Positions 43,846 to 52,745 of a DNA stretch of 64,000 nt are shown one piece after another. The notes beneath the pieces were generated by a model. The model was not told the DNA's origin. It ran no database searches and was given only the letters and a program-made list of their open reading frames with translations. A program made the position numbers and the translations under genes. How positions within the stretch are numbered: position 1 is the stretch's first letter; each line of letters starts with the position of its first letter. The DNA comes from Bradyrhizobium sp. CSA207 (GTDB lineage Bacteria > Pseudomonadota > Alphaproteobacteria > Rhizobiales > Xanthobacteraceae): positions 1 to 64,000 of the forward strand of contig NZ_JAACFT010000001.1 of the NCBI RefSeq assembly GCF_029051685.1. The letters run 5' to 3'.

Positions 43846-45741
43846 TCAGGAAACTGGCAGTAGCAGATTGAGGGTCGTGCCCGCGGCGGATGGCTGGATG
43901 TCGAGGTGGCCGCCGATGAGTTTCGCGCGATGCCTCATGCTGGCGAGACCACGACCTGTGCGTTCGCTGGAGAAGCCCGTGCCATTGTCACGCACCTGGA
44001 TGTAGACGTGTTCGCCTGCTGCATCCAATCCGGTCTCTACGTGTATGTTGGTTGCGTGCGCATGCTTCACGATATTGGTGAAAGCCTCCTGCAGAATGCG
44101 CAGAATGTGTAAGACATTCTGCGGCGTCAGGCAGGAGAGACCCGGCACCTCACTTACTCGCCAGTCGAGATCAATGCCTTGTTTGCTCAGACGTTCATCG
44201 AGCCGGTAGCGCAGGTTTCCCATCACCGGCAGAAGATCGTTTTCGGTCGGCTCCAGTGAATCGATCGTGAGGCGGAGATCGTCCAGGCATTCGCGCAAGG
44301 CGGCGGCGACTTCCGTTGCCGCGCACTCGCCGTGCTCGACCAAGCTCAAGGTCGAGATCAGCTGCGCGCCGATACCGTCGTGCATGTCACTCATGATGCG
44401 GCGGCGTTCTTCGACAATGGCTTGCTGCCGTTCCATCTGCTGCATGCGCTGGTAGCTCTGCTCCAACTCGGCATGCTTCTGCGCCACACGTTGTTCCAGT
44501 TCAGCATTGAGCTTTTCCGATTCGTTGAGCGCTTTCACGAAGCGATCAATCAGGATCCAACCGATCACGATGAACATCGGCAGGTAGGCAAACGGCTGAT
44601 ACCGTGGCAGGTCTATCGGATGGGGCAGCAGGCGCTCGTTGGCAGAGATGATCAGCTTGACCGATCCGGCGATCGCCAGGCCCAACGTCTCCAGTGTTCT
44701 CCGCTGCCCGGCGATCGTCCAAAAGAACCCGACATAGACCAGGGTCAGCACGAAAGTCATAAGCCACCAGTGCTCGGGTATCCAACCTCCGATCCCGACG
44801 AAGGACGCGTAATCGATGAACGGTGAAACAGCCAAATAGGCCCAGAGCCAGCGTTCCAAACGCGGCCAGTGCCAACCTGCGTAGCGCAGAGCAAATAGGC
44901 ACATGAACACGATGTAGCCTTCCAATCCCACCCACACTAGTACGCCCCAGTAGGGGAACGGAATGGGCGGCTCGGTGATAACAAATCTGCCGGCGACGAA
45001 GAGGGCGAACGCGAGCGCGGTCAACGCGAAATAGCCGTACATCGACTCATGACGTCGACGCAGCCACAAGAGCAGGATGAAAAGACCGAAGCCAACCGAA
45101 AAGATTGAGATCATTCGTGGGCCGGTGACTGACACGAAGACACGTCGCTCGTACTCCGAGCGAACCACAGGCTCCGGTCCTACCGTGATGCGGGACAAGA
45201 CTCCGGACGCGCCGGGTGTAACCTGTAGACGCAGGTGGACCGTATTCGCACCCGCATGCAGCAGTTCGGGCCGAATGGAGAAAAAACGTGGAACATTGGC
45301 AAAAAGGCCGCGCGCAGGCACAAGCAATGGAGCGTCGTGCACCAGCCGCTCCGCACTTGCAGTTCGTTCAAAGATCCCAGTCTGCCCCACGTTTATGCCG
45401 TTCACGTACACAGCCCCTACGCTCTTCAGCAGGGGCACGTGAAGAGCGTACAGTTCGTCAGGTTTGCCTGGCAGAGCAAAGCGCAGGCGATACCAGCCAT
45501 AACCCGAGACACCCGGGCGCGAGGCTAACCAGTCATCAGGTAAGATCTGCGCCCGCCAAGCCGCCGAATCCGGTGGCGGCTCGGGGCGATCACTCAAGAT
45601 GAAATCGGCCTGGTCGAGGCGCAGTGGGGGCGCGTCGGTTGCAGCGATCGACGGAAGCGGCATGACCACCATCGCTATAGCGACCCCGAGTATGCCCAAA
45701 CGCACCAGGGTGAGCGGACGCACTGGCGCCCGCAGGTTCAT
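43846..45741 (-). CDS. Hybrid-free sensor histidine kinase, 7TM-DISM type (NarX/HisKA_3 family)
   Basis: A 631-residue membrane kinase. Signal/first helix about 13-33; a periplasmic DISM-type beta-sandwich about 40-200 (WYRLRFALPG, YVNGINVGQTG); seven helices about 208-400; coiled coil about 403-447 (Glu/Gln-rich). The dimerisation box is EERRRIMSDMHDGIGAQL with phospho-acceptor His454; the ATPase has the N-box LQEAFTNIVKHAHATNI and VRDNGTGF, GRGLASMRHRA. Start 45741, 13 bases after the regulator stop. It signals to the NarL-type regulator just upstream. Confidence 0.92.
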   Translation of the reverse strand: MNLRAPVRPLTLVRLGILGVAIAMVVMPLPSIAATDAPPLRLDQADFILSDRPEPPPDSAAWRAQILPDDWLASRPGVSGYGWYRLRFALPGKPDELYALHVPLLKSVGAVYVNGINVGQTGIFERTASAERLVHDAPLLVPARGLFANVPRFFSIRPELLHAGANTVHLRLQVTPGASGVLSRITVGPEPVVRSEYERRVFVSVTGPRMISIFSVGFGLFILLLWLRRRHESMYGYFALTALAFALFVAGRFVITEPPIPFPYWGVLVWVGLEGYIVFMCLFALRYAGWHWPRLERWLWAYLAVSPFIDYASFVGIGGWIPEHWWLMTFVLTLVYVGFFWTIAGQRRTLETLGLAIAGSVKLIISANERLLPHPIDLPRYQPFAYLPMFIVIGWILIDRFVKALNESEKLNAELEQRVAQKHAELEQSYQRMQQMERQQAIVEERRRIMSDMHDGIGAQLISTLSLVEHGECAATEVAAALRECLDDLRLTIDSLEPTENDLLPVMGNLRYRLDERLSKQGIDLDWRVSEVPGLSCLTPQNVLHILRILQEAFTNIVKHAHATNIHVETGLDAAGEHVYIQVRDNGTGFSSERTGRGLASMRHRAKLIGGHLDIQPSAAGTTLNLLLPVS

Positions 45742-45754
45742 TGCGCCGACAGAC

Positions 45755-46399
45755 CTAAATGAGTCCCATCTTACCGGCCTCATAGACCGCCTCCCCGCGG
45801 GAATGCACCGCGAGCTTCTGATAAATCTTCTTTACATGAGAAATAACGGTGTGTTGCGAGACACCGAGCAATCGCGCGATCTCGCCGAAGCTAAAGCCCT
45901 TGGCAATAAGACCGAGAACCTCCGCCTCGCGTGCCGAGAGCGGGGTTTCCTCGGTCGGGCAGATTGCTGGCGCAATGCCGCGAGGCTTGAGCCGCTTGAG
46001 CAACTGCCGGGCTATCACCGGACTGATCGGAGACCCGCCGGTGCGCAGTTGTTTGATTAGATCGACAAACTCGTGAGGCAAGCTGTCTTTGAGAATGTAG
46101 CCTGTCGCTCCGGCTTCGATGCTGGCGAGCACATGGTCTTCATCGCCGAATACGGTGATGACCATGATGTCCGTGTTCGGGTGGCGACGCGCTGTCTCGC
46201 GGATCAGGTCGATGCCGCTACCATCGGGAAGCCCGAGGTCAGTCAGCAATACGTCTGGTGTTGCCTTGCTTATAGCCTGCCGCGCGGAAGCGAGGTCGCC
46301 TACTGCGGCGAACAGTTCGAGCTCGGGGTCGGAGGCCACAATCCTGCAAAAACGCGTGAGAAACGCGGGGTCGTCCTCAACCACCATCACTGTCGTCAT
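45755..46399 (-). CDS. NarL/FixJ-type response regulator
   Basis: A 214-residue regulator. The receiver domain has VVEDD at the N-terminus, phospho-acceptor Asp54 in LLTDLGLPDGSG and Lys in YILKDS. The LuxR-type helix-turn-helix is at about 150-210 (TPLSAREAEVLGLIAKGFSF, GVSQHTVISHVKKIYQKL). Start at 46399 with GGGGAGGGCC upstream. It follows the exported protein gene by 28 bases and precedes the kinase, so the three form an operon. Target genes unknown. Confidence 0.93.
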   Translation of the reverse strand: MTTVMVVEDDPAFLTRFCRIVASDPELELFAAVGDLASARQAISKATPDVLLTDLGLPDGSGIDLIRETARRHPNTDIMVITVFGDEDHVLASIEAGATGYILKDSLPHEFVDLIKQLRTGGSPISPVIARQLLKRLKPRGIAPAICPTEETPLSAREAEVLGLIAKGFSFGEIARLLGVSQHTVISHVKKIYQKLAVHSRGEAVYEAGKMGLI

Positions 46400-46427
46400 G
46401 AGGCCCTCCCCGGGAACACTTGGAAAT

Positions 46428-47183
46428 TCAGGGATCGACACGTGCTAGGGCCTCCTGCTCCTCGGCAGGAGCGGCTTCAATGGTCCGCACAAATACAAAA
46501 CGGGATGCCACAGAGATCTGTGCGTCGGCACTGCCATCTTGGCCGATGAGAATTAGGCCCGCTCCGCCGTTGGCGACATTCAAGATGACAGGCGCATCCT
46601 TCCACGTCTTGATTGGCTCCATTCCGATGATAAGAAATTCACCGATCGGCTGATCAAAATATTGAAGCCTCAGCTGTGGCCCGACTTCTGCCGCCGCAAG
46701 GCCGAAACCCAATTGTTTGGCGCGCGCATAAATGTCCGCCAGCGCCGCAGTATCAGTCTGAAAGCCAAGTTCGGATGCCGACACCGCAAAAAGCGCTACG
46801 TTCGCTTTCGTGGCGCTAAGGGTAAAGGTCGGTCGCGCGAGAATTTCGCCAGCCGAGTTTCCGATGCCGCAACCTACCCTATCCATTGCGTTACTCAGGG
46901 CAAAGAAATTTGCAAACGTCCCGATTTTAATCGTCTTCCACACGGGGACATCGGCGGCGGATTTGATTAGGAGTTGCGGCCGATCAGCTGAGAGAGCTTT
47001 CTTGAGCCTCAGATGGTTCTGCAGAACATCTCGCACCGTGCATTGAGCTGTAGCTTCGCTCGCGAATAGGAGAGTGCACGCGGTACAGAGCGTCGCCACA
47101 ATGAGAGCGCCAGCTTGGCGCCATCCTGCCGAATGACGCTGTATGGCATGGCAACTGACTTCCTCGCCAGCCGTTCGGTCCAT
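46428..47183 (-). CDS. Exported protein of unknown function, first gene of two-component operon
   Basis: A 251-residue protein with a signal-like hydrophobic stretch at about 23-46 (AGALIVATLCTACTLLFASEA) preceded by basic residues. The mature region has no domain I recognise; it includes KTIKIGTFANFFALSNAMDR and two Cys (in TAQCTVRD and RVGCGIGN), perhaps a disulfide. ATG 47183 follows GAGAGGTCCTTT. It lies 28 bases before the response regulator; it may be the sensed or controlled component. Confidence 0.72.
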   Translation of the reverse strand: MDRTAGEEVSCHAIQRHSAGWRQAGALIVATLCTACTLLFASEATAQCTVRDVLQNHLRLKKALSADRPQLLIKSAADVPVWKTIKIGTFANFFALSNAMDRVGCGIGNSAGEILARPTFTLSATKANVALFAVSASELGFQTDTAALADIYARAKQLGFGLAAAEVGPQLRLQYFDQPIGEFLIIGMEPIKTWKDAPVILNVANGGAGLILIGQDGSADAQISVASRFVFVRTIEAAPAEEQEALARVDP

Positions 47184-47494
47184 AAAGGACCTCTCTTGCG
47201 CAAATGCAGCGCGCTAAACACAATTCAGAACTATCACTTCACTATGGTCGGCTCGGTTCACAGCGGAAGAGCCTTCGTTCTTGTGGCTATAGAAGTTGGT
47301 CCGGAAAATCCCACAAAGGTTCAGCGACGATGACGCCGGAAATATAGGTCAGCGTGGGTGCACCTCTGGCGCAAAGCTGCGGGCCGCACTTGGCCCCTGA
47401 GCCGAACCGCCAAGGCTAGCTCACACTGTCCGCTCCCGAAAGCAGAGCGGACACGGCCTGCTTTCGCGGGCTGACCGGTTGAGCAGAGCGCGCC
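47184..47494. other. Intergenic with a hairpin
   Basis: About 310 bases upstream of the exported-protein operon and downstream of the SDR gene (both minus). Holds the hairpin at 47427-47453 and presumably the promoter of the two-component operon. No gene. Confidence 0.5.
47427..47453 (-). terminator. Hairpin downstream of SDR gene
   Basis: Perfect nine-base-pair stem TGTCCGCTC / GAGCGGACA with a nine-base loop, 42 bases past the end of the SDR gene on the minus strand. Confidence 0.5.
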
Positions 47495-48238
47495 CTAAAA
47501 CTGATACCGTCTCAATCCCCCATCCACCGGTATCACCGTGCCTGTGATGTACCGCGCCACCGGTGAGGCCAGAAATACCGCGAGCGCGGCGAGGTCCTCC
47601 GGCTCGCCCCAATAGCCCACCGGAATCTCTTCCTCCGCAAACCGCTCGCGATAGTCCGGCGGGTAGTTGCGGCGGATCTGTTCGCTCATGATGCGGCCGG
47701 GCGGGATGCAGTTGATGGTGATGCCGTGCTCGCCGATCTCGCGCGACAGGCCCTTGGCCCAGGCGTGCACGGCGGCCTTGGCGGCGAACGCGGCGTTGAG
47801 GCCTTCCGGCTCGGACTTGCCGGTGATGTTGATGATGCGGCCCCATTTGCGCTCCACCATCTGCGGCAGCAGCGCATGCGCGATGCGGCGGTAGCTGGTG
47901 AAGTTCAGCGCGATCGCCTCGTCCCATTTGCTGTCGGGCGCATCGACCGGCAACGGGCGGCTGCCGCCGGCATTGTTGACGAGGATGTCGGCATGGTCGA
48001 ACTCCTTCAAGGCAAAGGCTGCGATGTTCTCGGCCGCGTCCTTTGCCATCACATCCTGCTCGAACGGAATGATCGCGCCGCCGCCGACCTCCTGCACCAG
48101 CTGGGCGAGCAGGTCGCCCCGCCGTGCCACCGCCACGATGCGCACGCCTTCGGCCGCCAGGCCCTTCGTGATGGCGCGGCCGATGCCGATGCTCGCTCCG
48201 GTGACGACAGCGGTTTTCGATTTGAGCCCGAGGTCCAT
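47495..48238 (-). CDS. SDR-fold protein lacking the catalytic tyrosine
   Basis: A 247-residue SDR with intact cofactor motif TGASIGIG and NNAGG. The active site is not canonical: the YxxxK position reads A150 (F151) with Lys154 kept (NAAFAAK), and the INISS serine is INITG. The C-terminus (ITGTVIPVDGGLRRYQF) is normal. I recall a subfamily with this pattern, so it may not be a mutant but have another chemistry or a binding role. ATG 48238; a TTG at 48244 is also possible. Divergent from the methyltransferase gene. Confidence 0.88.
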   Translation of the reverse strand: MDLGLKSKTAVVTGASIGIGRAITKGLAAEGVRIVAVARRGDLLAQLVQEVGGGAIIPFEQDVMAKDAAENIAAFALKEFDHADILVNNAGGSRPLPVDAPDSKWDEAIALNFTSYRRIAHALLPQMVERKWGRIINITGKSEPEGLNAAFAAKAAVHAWAKGLSREIGEHGITINCIPPGRIMSEQIRRNYPPDYRERFAEEEIPVGYWGEPEDLAALAVFLASPVARYITGTVIPVDGGLRRYQF

Positions 48239-48373
48239 GGTCAACGCTCTCTTGGTTGCTTCTTGCTATTCGTTTCCTGCCCATCCCTGCCGGCAGCGAA
48301 TTGCCTGAGCAGGACGAGCAGTGGTAACCAAGAGCCACGGTGAAGGAAACACGAAAAAGAAAAGGCCTCGGCG

Positions 48374-49144
48374 ATGGTCTGGGATCCGCAGCAATATCTG
48401 AAATTTTCCGGCCACCGGCTCCGGCCCGCGGTCGATCTGTTGATGCGGATTCCGGATTTTGCGCCGCGCGAGATTGCCGATCTCGGCGCCGGCGCCGGCA
48501 ACGTCACCAAGCTCATCAAGGAGCGTTGGCCGGGCGCGACCGTGACCGGCGTCGAGGGCTCGGCCGAGATGGTCGCCGCGGGCCGGAAGGCCGCGCCGGA
48601 CGTGGAGTGGTCACATCAGGATCTCGGACACTGGCGCCCGGCGAAGCAATATGACGTGGTCTATTCCAATGCCGCACTGCACTGGCTGCCCAATCATGCG
48701 GCACTCTTCCCCTCGGTGATGGAGAAGGTGACGCCGGGCGGCATGCTTGCGGTGCAGATGCCGCGCAACTTCCTCGCGCCTTCGCATGTGCTGATCGGCG
48801 AGACCGCCCTCAACGGACCCTGGCGGTCCAAGGTCGAGCATCTCGTCACGCCGCCGCCGGTCGAAGGGCCGGCGTTCTATCACGATGTTCTTTTGCCCCT
48901 GTCCCAAAACATCGACATCTGGGAGACTGAATACCTCCAGGTGCTGGAAGGCGAGAACCCCGTGAAGGAGTGGACCAAGGGCACCTGGTTGACACGTTAT
49001 CTCGACGTGTTGCAGGGCGAAGAGAAAGCGGCGTTTGAGGCCGCCTATGGCGAGCGGGTGGCGAAAGCCTATCCGAAGAATTCGATGGGGCAGACGCTGT
49101 TCCCGTTCCGGCGCCTCTTCATGGTTGCCCAGCGCAAGGGCTGA
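48374..49144 (+). CDS. tam: Trans-aconitate 2-methyltransferase-like (Tam)
   Basis: A 256-residue SAM-dependent methyltransferase. Motif I is EIADLGAGAGNVTKL; the post-I and motif II/III regions follow (VTGVEGSAEMV, YDVVYSNAALHWLPNH). The N-terminus WDPQQYLKFSGHRLRPAVDLL and the end AYPKNSMGQTLFPFRRLFMVA match Tam, which methylates trans-aconitate to relieve citric-cycle inhibition. Length normal. Single gene, divergent from the SDR with 135 bases between. Confidence 0.9.
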   Translation: MVWDPQQYLKFSGHRLRPAVDLLMRIPDFAPREIADLGAGAGNVTKLIKERWPGATVTGVEGSAEMVAAGRKAAPDVEWSHQDLGHWRPAKQYDVVYSNAALHWLPNHAALFPSVMEKVTPGGMLAVQMPRNFLAPSHVLIGETALNGPWRSKVEHLVTPPPVEGPAFYHDVLLPLSQNIDIWETEYLQVLEGENPVKEWTKGTWLTRYLDVLQGEEKAAFEAAYGERVAKAYPKNSMGQTLFPFRRLFMVAQRKG

Positions 49145-49344
49145 TCGCGTTGCCGCGATGCGACATAAGCGCTCGCCAGCGCAGGCTGGAGCGGGTGCTG
49201 AGTTGCGTAGACACCGGCGGTCAAGCTAGCTTGGCTGCGGCAAATTGGGCTTAGGTCTAGTTGTTCGGGTGGTGGATTGCTGCCACTACTGAAACCGGAA
49301 AACAAAAAAGAACCCGGTTCTAGAGGTTGTTGGGAGGTTACTTC

Positions 49345-50358
49345 ATGCGCAAGCTGCTTCTTGCTGTCGCCGCCGCGGCTATTCTTGTGGTCCCTGCCTT
49401 GTCTCCTGTCTCGGCCCAGGCCCAAAGCCCGATCGTCATCAAGTTCAGTCACGTCGTCGCCAACGATACCCCGAAGGGCAAGGGCGCGCTGAAGTTCAAG
49501 GAGCTCGCCGAGAAGTACACCGACGGCAAGGTCAAGATCGAAGTCTATCCGAACTCCACGCTCTACAAGGACAAGGAGGAGATCGAGGCGTTGCAGCTCG
49601 GCTCCGTGCACATGCTCGCGCCCTCGACCGCGAAATTCGCGCCGCTCGGCATCAAGGAATTCGAGGCGCTCGACTTGCCCTGGCTGTTCAAGGACGGCGA
49701 GACCTACGCCAATGCGATGAAGGGTACAGTCGGCAAGTGGCTGTTCCAGAAGCTCGAGGCCAAGGGCATCACGGGGCTTGGCTATTGGGACAACGGCTTC
49801 CACATGGTCTCGGCCAACCGTCCGTTGGTGAAGCCGACTGATTTCCAGGGACTGAAATTCCGCATCTCCGGATCGAAGGTCGCCGACCAGTATTTCCGCC
49901 TGGTCGGCACGATCCCGCAGATCATGGCATTCTCGGAAGTCTACCAGGCGCTCCAGACCGGCGTGGTCGACGGCTGCGAGAACACCGCGTCGAATTACTG
50001 GACGCAGAAATTCTACGAGGTGCAGAAGGACATCACCGTGTCCTATCACGCGCATCTGCAATACGCCGTCATCGTCAATTCGAAATTCTGGTCCGGCCTG
50101 GCGCCCGATATCCGCACCCAGCTCGAAAAAGCCATGAACGAGGCGACCGACTACACCAACTCGATCGCGCGCCAGGAGAATGAGGACGCGCTCGCCGAGA
50201 TCAAGAAGGCGGGCAAGACCACGCTGCATTATCTCACCGACGCCGATCGCAAGGCGTGGCAAGAGGCGATGCAGCCGACGTACAAATGGGCAAAGGGCCG
50301 GGTCGGGCAGGAGGTGCTCGATCTCCTCGCCAAGGAACTCGACGTCAAGATGAACTGA
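49345..50358 (+). CDS. TRAP transporter substrate-binding protein (DctP)
   Basis: A 337-residue periplasmic binding protein, signal peptide about 1-26. It shows the DctP pattern: IKFSHVVANDTPKGKGALKF, IEVYPNSTLYKDKEEIEALQ, the Arg in FRISGSKVAD, YQALQTGVVDGCENTASNY. The ligand is probably a carboxylate, bound by the conserved Arg. Start at 49345 with GGGAGGTTACTTC. Followed by a hairpin and then the fused permease gene. Confidence 0.94.
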   Translation: MRKLLLAVAAAAILVVPALSPVSAQAQSPIVIKFSHVVANDTPKGKGALKFKELAEKYTDGKVKIEVYPNSTLYKDKEEIEALQLGSVHMLAPSTAKFAPLGIKEFEALDLPWLFKDGETYANAMKGTVGKWLFQKLEAKGITGLGYWDNGFHMVSANRPLVKPTDFQGLKFRISGSKVADQYFRLVGTIPQIMAFSEVYQALQTGVVDGCENTASNYWTQKFYEVQKDITVSYHAHLQYAVIVNSKFWSGLAPDIRTQLEKAMNEATDYTNSIARQENEDALAEIKKAGKTTLHYLTDADRKAWQEAMQPTYKWAKGRVGQEVLDLLAKELDVKMN

Positions 50359-50388
50359 CGGCCCGCGCCTTATAACAACAATAACACG

Positions 50389-50419
50389 AACGGTCGGGGG
50401 TCACGCGCTCCCGGCCGTT
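50389..50419 (+). terminator. Intercistronic hairpin between TRAP binding protein and permease
   Basis: A 12-base-pair stem, AACGGTCGGGGG / CTCCCGGCCGTT with two G-U pairs, seven-base loop. It sits 31 bases after the binding-protein stop and 39 before the permease start. Such hairpins commonly stabilise or partly terminate, giving more binding protein than permease. Confidence 0.65.
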
Positions 50420-50457
50420 TCGCTCTTGAATGACGAGCCGATGCTGGGGGGACCAAG

Positions 50458-52491
50458 TTGCTGCGTGTTCTGAATCGTGTGCTCAATCATCTCGAGGAAT
50501 GGCTGATCGCGACGCTCATTGCGGCCGCGACATCGCTGATCTTCGTCGCCGTGCTGCATCGCTACGGGGCAGGGCTGTCGATCGATCTCGCCAAATGGGC
50601 GGAAGCCCGCAACTTGAGCTTCCTTGCCGTGCCCGCGCGCGCGGTGTTCGTCTGGCTTGCCGACCTCGACCTGTCCTGGGCGCAAGAGCTCTGCATCTAC
50701 ATGTTCATCTGGATGGCCAAGTTCGGCGCGGCCTATGGCGTTCGCACCGGTATCCACGTCGGCGTCGACGTGCTCGTCAACATCCTGCCCGGCGGATCGC
50801 GCCGCCGCGTCATCACTTTCGGTCTTTTGTGCGGGGCGCTTTTCACTGCCATCGTCGCTTATTTCGGTGCCGCGTTCGTCGGCCAGATGTGGCAGACCGG
50901 CCAGCAGTCGAACGATCTCGAAGCGCCGATGTGGCTGGTGTATCTCACCATCCCGCTCGGCTCCGGCTTGATGTGCTTCCGCTTCCTGCAGGTCGCCTGG
51001 TCGTTCTATCACACCGGCGAGCTGCCGCATCACGACATGGCCGGCGTCGAAGGCGTCGAGATAGACCCGGTTCATCCGGCACCGGTCACGCGCAGCCAGG
51101 TTGTCCGCGACGAGCGCAGTCCGCTCGGCTGGGTCCTGATGTTGCTGCCGATCCTGATCGTGGCCTTGTGCTTCGCCCATTCGGCGCACGTCATCACGTT
51201 GCCGCAGGGACTGCGGGTCGCCGTGGTTTTCGCGCTTCTGCTATCGCTGATGCTCACGGGCATGCCGATCTCGATCGCGCTCGGTCTGACCGTGCTCAGC
51301 TTCATGTTCACGCTGACCGACGTGCGGACCGAATCGGTGGCGCTGAAGCTGTTCACGGGCATCGAGAGCTTCGAGATCATGGCGATCCCGTTCTTCATCC
51401 TCGCCGGCAATTTCCTGACCCATGGCGGCGTGGCGCGCCGGATGATCGCCTTTGCAACCGCGTTGGTCGGCCATTGGTACGGCGGGCTCGCGCTGTCAGC
51501 CGTCGTCGCTTGCGCGCTGTTTGCCGCGATTTCCGGCTCGTCTCCGGCGACCGTGGTGGCGATTGGCTCGGTGCTCCTGCCCGCCATGGTCGCGCAGGGA
51601 TTTCCAAAGCGGTTCGGCGCGGGCGTGATCACGACCTCCGGCTCGCTTGGCATTCTCATTCCACCCTCGATTCCGATGGTGCTTTTTGCCGTCTCCACCA
51701 ACAGCTCCGTCGGCAAGCTGTTCATCGCCGGCATCGTGCCGGGGTTCGTGCTGGCCACTCTCCTCGGTGCGACGACGTTCTATCGCGCCTGGCGCAACGA
51801 TTATCCGCGGATGCCGAAGGCGACCTTCATGGAGCGCCTCGACGCGTTCCGCAAGTCGATGTGGGGCATCCTGCTGATCGTGATCGTGATCGGCGGCATC
51901 TACAGCGGCCTGTTCACGCCGACCGAAGCCGCCGCCGTCAGCGCGGTCTATGCCTTCGTCGTTGCGGTGTTCATCTACAAGGACCTCAAGCTGCGGGACG
52001 TGCCGCGGGTGCTGCTGTCATCGGCGAATCTTTCGGCGATGCTGCTCTACATCATCACGAACGCCGTGCTGTTCTCGTTCCTGATGACCTACGAGAATGT
52101 ACCGCAGGCACTGGCGCAGTGGATGATCGACCAGGGCCTCGGCTGGATCGGCTTCCTGCTCGTCGTCAACCTTCTGCTGCTGCTGGCGGGCAATGTGATG
52201 GAGCCGTCCTCGATCATCCTGATCATGGCGCCGATCCTGTTTCCGGTCGCGATCAAGCTCGGCATCGATCCGATCCATTTCGGCATCTTGATGACGGTCA
52301 ACATGGAGGTCGGGCTGTGCCATCCGCCTGTCGGGCTCAACCTCTATGTCGCCTCCGGTATCGCCAAGATGGGCATCACCGAGCTCACGGTCGCGGTGTG
52401 GCCATGGCTCCTGACGATGCTGGCGTTCCTCGTGCTCGTGACCTACTGGCCGGGTCTTTCACTGTGGCTGCCCAACCTGCTGGGAATGTAG
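50458..52491 (+). CDS. TRAP transporter permease, fused small (DctQ) and large (DctM) subunits
   Basis: A 677-residue membrane protein. Residues 1 to about 195 carry the four-helix DctQ part (AQELCIYMFIWMAKFGAAYG). A linker (about 196-222) leads to the DctM part with 12-13 helices (LLSLMLTGMPISIALGLTVL, FAAISGSSPATVVAIGS, GSLGILIPPSIPMVLFAV, LLLLLAGNVMEPSSIILIMA). The start is TTG at 50458 with GGGGGGACCAA upstream. Such fusions are known in TRAP families. Works with the upstream binding protein. Confidence 0.94.
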   Translation: MLRVLNRVLNHLEEWLIATLIAAATSLIFVAVLHRYGAGLSIDLAKWAEARNLSFLAVPARAVFVWLADLDLSWAQELCIYMFIWMAKFGAAYGVRTGIHVGVDVLVNILPGGSRRRVITFGLLCGALFTAIVAYFGAAFVGQMWQTGQQSNDLEAPMWLVYLTIPLGSGLMCFRFLQVAWSFYHTGELPHHDMAGVEGVEIDPVHPAPVTRSQVVRDERSPLGWVLMLLPILIVALCFAHSAHVITLPQGLRVAVVFALLLSLMLTGMPISIALGLTVLSFMFTLTDVRTESVALKLFTGIESFEIMAIPFFILAGNFLTHGGVARRMIAFATALVGHWYGGLALSAVVACALFAAISGSSPATVVAIGSVLLPAMVAQGFPKRFGAGVITTSGSLGILIPPSIPMVLFAVSTNSSVGKLFIAGIVPGFVLATLLGATTFYRAWRNDYPRMPKATFMERLDAFRKSMWGILLIVIVIGGIYSGLFTPTEAAAVSAVYAFVVAVFIYKDLKLRDVPRVLLSSANLSAMLLYIITNAVLFSFLMTYENVPQALAQWMIDQGLGWIGFLLVVNLLLLLAGNVMEPSSIILIMAPILFPVAIKLGIDPIHFGILMTVNMEVGLCHPPVGLNLYVASGIAKMGITELTVAVWPWLLTMLAFLVLVTYWPGLSLWLPNLLGM

Positions 52492-52502
52492 CTACATATG
52501 CA

Positions 52503-52654
52503 GTGCACCCTCGCCCCTTGTGGGAGAGGGTGGCTTCGCGATAGCGAAGCCGGGTGAGGGGTTCTCTCCGCGGAAAACTCTTTTAGTTGGAGTTCGCGGA
52601 TATAGACCCCTCATCCGGCGCTTCGCGCCACCTTCTCCCACAAGGGGAGAAGGG
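52503..52654. repeat. Palindromic intergenic repeat, family A copy 2
   Basis: Nearly identical to the element at 9237-9390, including outer arms CCCTCGCCCCTTGTGGGAGA / TCTCCCACAAGGGGAGAAGG and inner arms GGGTGAGGGGTTCTCTCCGC / ACCCCTCATCCGGCGCTTCG. The variable parts are short loops. Confidence 0.85.
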
Positions 52655-52745
52655 AAGAAGAGGCCTCCTGCTTCCTTGCCGTCATTGTTGGCAATCACCT
52701 GCGAGATGCGGTTAGATGCCTCCTACAGGCCGGGAGGAAACGAAG

